This document shows positions 58,801-64,000 of a DNA stretch of 64,000 nucleotides, in pieces. Made by a program: the position numbers and the translations under genes. The notes under the pieces were generated by a model. That model had not been told where the DNA came from. It saw only the letters and a list, made by a program, of their open reading frames with translations, and did no database searches. This stretch comes from Brachypodius melanocephalos (Eukaryota > Chordata > Aves > Passeriformes > Pycnonotidae), in NCBI GenBank assembly GCA_013398615.1, contig VZSR01003371.1, forward strand, positions 7,422,109 through 7,486,108, in the 5' to 3' direction. Within the stretch, counting starts at the first letter, position 1, and every line of letters begins with the position of its first letter.

Positions 58801-61090
58801 TTTCTCTTTCCCCATAACTGAAGTACAGGTTTAAATGGCATGGACTGGATGAATCTGAATAGATAAATGTTTGGCTGAGCACTTATTGGTGATGAAATGA
58901 ATCCAACACTGAGGGCTCTGCTCTCTCAGACAGTTAAAATCCCAGACTCCTGGACAGTTTTTTGTCTTTTGAAAGCAGCTGTTCTGGTTCTAGTATTAAT
59001 TACACCTCTTTTCTCTTTGTTTGGTTTACAGCTCTGCCAGGAAACATTTCAGCAAGTTTTGTGTGGGGTCATATTTACTTTGAGAGGCTGTTGGATTGAT
59101 TTCTTCTGTGAGCTTTCTGTATGTGTGGAGAAACACTGTAGGTGACAGAGGGACATCATGGACAAGCAGCTGCAAGAAGAGCCTTTCTAGTCCAAATCAA
59201 TACAATTCACATGGATTGAGGATAAAATTCCTGCTTATCAGTGCATCCCCAGCCTGCACACCCTCACCAAGCAGCACTTGTAGAAACAGGGGCTGCTCTG
59301 TAAGAGCAGGAACCTTCTTCTGGAAGCCTTCTCTGAAAACGTATCTATTCCTGTCTTCTTTAACTTGATGAGATTGAGTTAGAACTTTCCTTCAGAATAA
59401 TCCTAGTATGGGAACCCAAGGAAGAGAAGGATTTTGAATATTTTCCCATATCCCAACCTTTCTTTTTTACCTTCTCCCCCTCTGATTATCAATATGCAAA
59501 ATGCATTTTAAAGATGGCTGAATTTTTCCCCTAATTTATTTCTTCAAATACTAAAACTGCAACATGACCTGATGGCTCCTGCAGTTACTCAGCAAGAGTT
59601 TCAGCCTCAAAGAAAATAGTCACCAAATCATGGGAGAAGAAGAGAGAAAACAGTAAAAACTCCTTCTGGTGTATATGGTTTGAAGCTTATATCAGGTTCT
59701 GTGTAAGATCTGAGCTGGCAATGAGCAATAAGATTTTCAGAGAACACATTCCACTCAAGGAATCTGTTTGGCTTCCTGAGCAACTCATTTTACATTTGTT
59801 TTTGTACTTACCTTATTTTGCTAATTATGTTGTGGTTAGAAACTACCTCTTATTCTGCATGTGTGGCTGTTGGTGTCCTTAGCAAAAAAAGATCCACGAT
59901 TTTTTCTGGACTTCTTGGCCATTACTATAAAAATATGAATACTGATACATTCCTACATTATCTTATTGGAAATTCTTGCATATGTCTTTCATATAATAAA
60001 AAAGGAAAAGCCTTAATTTACACTCTTTTAAAAATTGTTTTTATTTTTGATTTTTTTTCTGATGGAATAGGAATGTTATATTAGAAAATGCATTTTTAGT
60101 TCAAGAATCTTGTTTGGGTTTTTTTTGTTTTTTATGTATATACCATTGTAATCTGGAATTACTACTGTGAGGAATATTGGACTTTTGTTACCAAACTGGG
60201 TGCAGAGCTTGGCTTTCCAAATGTTGTAAGAATTCATAAAATTCTTGGAATGAAAAACAAAATTATAGGTGATATTTCCAATCAGACTGCCTTTAGTGTG
60301 CCTCCATGTGTGAAAAAATAGGAGCCTTGCTGACAAGAAGAGAACAATAAACTGAAATTAAGAAATATTGAAATGTGGAAAAGCGGGAAGTGAAACAGAA
60401 AGGGGAAAACTAGCTGGAGCCTTATGTGGATGAAAAGAGAAGGAGGGGTAAGCACAGCCCATTGAAGACAACAAAGGACAAAAATCCAATTGCACATGAA
60501 TCAAAGGCTTAAAAATGCAAAATGCTAATTGAAATAATGAAAAAAATTCAAAAGAGTTTCTGCGGGTAATATGCTTCAGATATTGGGGAAATTTTTGAGC
60601 AGGGAAGGAAGAGGGGTGGAGGCAATGTCCCAAATGTAAATAAAGCCATTAACTTCTTGAAGTACATCACACATGAGGGAAAGGCAAAATCTAAGTGTAA
60701 AGTGGGACTGATATTGTTCTTTTATCGTGGTGGGCTGAGGGAGAATTTAATTCCTTACAGTTATGTATCAGCCCAAATTTAGAAGAATCTTTTAAGGCAC
60801 TTAAATCTGTATTTAGGGATATGAATAAATGGGTTAACTCAAGGGCTTAGCACTCTCATTTCTCAGACAACTAGCAGGTGTTTGTACTTGTGAAGAGAGA
60901 TAAAACAGTTGACCAATGTTCTTCATGCTGAAACGTGTATTATGCATGCAAATAATCATGAGTCTTACTGGGCCAAATGTTATCTATTTGGTTTCTGTTG
61001 ATAAGACTTGTTCTACTCAGCATTTGGCTTAGACCACTGTAGTTTTCTAATACAAAAAGAAACATTTCAGTGATTGCACCTCGCTTTTCC
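55806..61090. other. Gene-free DNA
   Basis: A GC-richer patch follows the CR1 at 55806-56130 with a 112-codon frame that starts inside the CR1 tail and is not a recognisable protein. The rest is AT-rich with poly-T runs (57236-57247, 60121-60127). A GTGGCGCAGTG near 57499 recalls a tRNA A box but has no B box. Confidence 0.5.
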
Positions 61091-61240
61091 TTTGGAGAAA
61101 ACAGCTATTTATGTATAATCCCTTCTTTTCCAGTATAACTGTATGGTGAGAGAATAGAAAAAAAGTCTGTTCCATTTATTTGTCCATGTCTTCATGTTAC
61201 TACTTGATAATAAAAATGAAATTTAAAAAAAAAAAAAAAA
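61091..61240 (+). other. Possible retrocopy 3' end: poly(A) signal plus 16-base A tail
   Basis: AATAAA at 61209-61214 is followed 10 bases later by an uninterrupted A run (61225-61240), the spacing of a polyadenylated mRNA end copied back into DNA. The upstream sequence is UTR-like and unrecognised, and no target-site duplication was found. A chance A run is the main alternative. Confidence 0.3.
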
Positions 61241-64000
61241 GCAGGAACATAGTTTGGTTCTCAAAATTTTGGTAAAATCTGTAAAATTATTGAAGAAGAA
61301 AATAAGATAATAGGAGAGCTTTCAGATTTGGGGAATGGCCATGTGCAGAAACAGAGAAGTAGAAACTGCTCTCTTGGAGCTGCAATGTCCAGCTCTGAGA
61401 TGCATGGTAAGCTTTTGCTTATCAAATTGTGTTTTTCTTATGCAAGATTGTTCCCATTATCTGAAGAGAGCTTTGTGCATTGTGAGGTGCAAATACAAAA
61501 TCCTGCCAGGGGTTTTCTCATGGGTGGCTGTGAGCTGGTCCTGATGCCTCTGGGGAGCTGTGAAGGGGCAGCCCACCCTGGATCTTGACATAGCTAAAGT
61601 GTTATTGAACAGCATGGTGGAAGTGGAAGCCTCCAAACCATTCAGTTGGGAAAATGCCTGCAGGGAAGCCCCAGCCCTGCAGCCAGTTGCTCACCTGGGA
61701 ACCTGCTGGAATCACTCTTGCACTGTTTTCCCCAACCCACCCTTAAATACTTGCAGTTCAATGTGCCAGGACCTGCAGTGCTGGGGCTACAGACACACTG
61801 CAGAGACCTGACCACCATCTGCTGTGGTGCAGGGCTGGAGCTCTGCTTTCTACTCAGCAGGTTGTTTACTTGGAAATATACTGCTAAATAAGCCTTGAGT
61901 TCTCCCAGGTTATTTATTTATGTCATTGTAGTTGCAGATGAAATAGCCTAGAAAACAAAATTCAGGTGAGAGGCGGATGAATTGATGTTTTAAGTTGGGA
62001 GTTTGGTGTGATTGCAGTCATTGCTTTCATCCTTTGAAATTTTGCCTTAATGAAACATGGTAATCTCATAGTGTCAGGCAACCTTTGAGAGATGCATAGC
62101 CTTAAATTGTGCCTTTAAACAATGTTTTCTTTCCATGGGCTTTCTAGAAACCTGTCAACATAAATGCATATAAATCTGCCAAGCATGAACAACACTTTCT
62201 GATGAAACATTTTTTATGACAAAGTCTGCATGGGGATAATGAATTGTAACAGCTATTTCTTTCTTTCTTTCTTTTCTTTTTTTTTTTTTTTGGTGAAATA
62301 ATTTTTCAAGCACTTTTCAAGATCAATGGTCAGCACTCCATTGAACACAGGTGAGAAAACTTAATATCATAATACAAAGCATAATACCAAAATACAATCC
62401 CAAAGCATAAACTATGGGTATCTGTTGCCCCTTCTGAAAAATCAAAACTCACTCCATGTGGCTTGCAGGATTCTCCATCCCTGAGATGAAACAAAAATGG
62501 AATTCAGCTTTCCTTTAATTAGCAGAACTGCAATGAACTCTTTCCCCTTGGACACAAACTTCCATTATTTGTGCATATCATGGTGGAGGAATCCTTCCTG
62601 TGTTTTAGTACTGTAAGAGCTTGTCATCTCCTCGGCAGCAAGACAGGGGAGCAGTGAGATATTGACACAGTCCCAGCAGTTGCCAGTGACAAAAGAGCCT
62701 TTTTTGAGCTCTGCTGCACGCTAAGAGCATGTCCCCTACACTGCATGTGGGGAAGACTTGCCAGAGCAAGAGCACATGTAGTGAGAGCTGCAAAATCAGT
62801 TCCCTTTTCCTAGGGAAAGGGCTCTTGAAATACTGAAATAGTACCACTTCCTTCTTCTTTATATTTTTTAAAGTATATTTTCTCTTTTCCTCTCTTCAGG
62901 AATGTGTTGTAATGATATTAATGAGCTCTTGAGAGTTCACTGATCCAGGAATCTCATTGTAGGGTAAAGTAATAGTATGAAAGCCTAAAATTTGAGAAAT
63001 GTAATTGTTTTAATTATGCAATTGCATGGGGAGCTTGAGAGTGTGCACCATAAGCACTCAGGCACTGCATTAAAGAGGGTAACTGGAGTTCTCAAAGGGC
63101 TGACAAAGGCACGCACAAGACACCTGTGGTGATTTGTTGAGGAGTATTGCAACTTGGGTTCTATCTAAATTTACAGCTCTGTGACTTGGGTTGGCTCAAC
63201 TCTGTGGTTCAGTTTACCTGACTTAAAACTTCTTAAAATTTGAATCCCTAAAGTACTTACACTTCACCCTTAAAGTATTAATCACTATGGCAAATAAATG
63301 GTGCCATGTGCAATAAGATGATATCTCACTGATGAGCACTGTCTACAGTGTTTACCTAAGAAGCTGATTAAGTTACAAGATGTTATTGCTTATATTTGTT
63401 GCACTGAAGCAGCTTGACAATTAAACACTGCTGAGTGCTGTGTGCTGCCAGGGCACGTCCTTTAGACCCCTGAAGTTTACCACATGAGAACTGTGACAGT
63501 AAGTTGGGCTGTACAGCTGGGAAAGCCTCAATCAGTCTCATCTTTGAGCAAGACTGGAGAACAAACTCTTGAAGGAGCACCTGCAGTCAGTGGGTGAGCA
63601 GCTGATTTGGAGAGCTGGGGGTGGTCAGAGTCCTCAGAGCTTCTGATGAACCAGTGGCCCTGGGGCGAGAGAGGGATTTGATAGGGGAAAGCAATGGGTG
63701 AGAATGTGCTCCACATCAAATGCAGATGATGCTCTTTACAGCTTCCTGGCTCTTCTCACTCTTCAGTAAGGGTAATAGGAAGTCTTTAGCTCTATTTCAA
63801 TAAAACTTGGTGAAAGAGGTGGGGCAGATGGTGCCAGCTGAATGCTTCCTTGGGTGTCACAAAAAAGGTACTGGAGATTATTCAGAGAGAGTGCAGCTTT
63901 GCTGCAAGGTTTTACTTTCATTTCAGCATTTATGTGGACAAAATTAGTCTTATCTTTGCATTTTTATGTCTTCACATACAGTCCAGTGCAATTTAGAAAG
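61241..64000. other. Gene-free DNA to the right edge
   Basis: A CTTT/T-rich simple repeat lies at 62261-62292. Short open frames at 61328-61891 are overlapping and unrecognised. No gene, RNA or repeat family is supported. Confidence 0.5.

Overview
The window looks like nuclear DNA of a bird, quite possibly a songbird. The reasons are a typical vertebrate split gene (LRPAP1) starting in a CpG-rich promoter, and several fragments of the avian LINE CR1 with their characteristic 3' ends. Most of the window is AT-rich, gene-poor DNA. No bacterial-type genes, CRISPR arrays or RNA genes are visible.

Left end (1-6,130): the 5' half of LRPAP1 (LDL-receptor-related protein associated protein 1, the ER chaperone RAP) on the minus strand. 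Coding exons 1-3 (150 residues) have consensus splice sites and matching phases. The remaining exons lie beyond position 1. The start codon sits in a CpG-rich promoter with a near-perfect ZNF143/THAP11-type motif about 20 bp upstream of the ATG.

Chemokine locus (about 7,840-11,750): a complete three-exon CC chemokine gene on the minus strand (103 residues, signal peptide, CC motif, four cysteines, canonical chemokine intron phases), with a TATA-like box and a poly(A) signal. Upstream of it are two further decayed copies of its 5' region. One is cut off just after its start codon by a CR1 element. This looks like a small chemokine family that expanded and then lost members. A further unrecognised ORF with a leader-like N-terminus lies just downstream of the chemokine on the same strand.

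Right 52 kb (about 11,750-64,000): a gene desert with no gene I can name. It holds CR1 fragments, including a dead reverse-transcriptase segment at 52.3-52.7 kb, a long (CCCTT)n tract at 39.2 kb, other simple repeats, a poly(A)-tailed sequence that resembles a retrocopy end at 61.2 kb, and a few open stretches with convincing splice signals that I cannot assign. The most interesting of these is a phase-compatible exon pair at 31.9-32.9 kb with faint RUN-domain character. In mammals the stretch upstream of LRPAP1 is also gene-poor, toward ADRA2C, which fits this layout.
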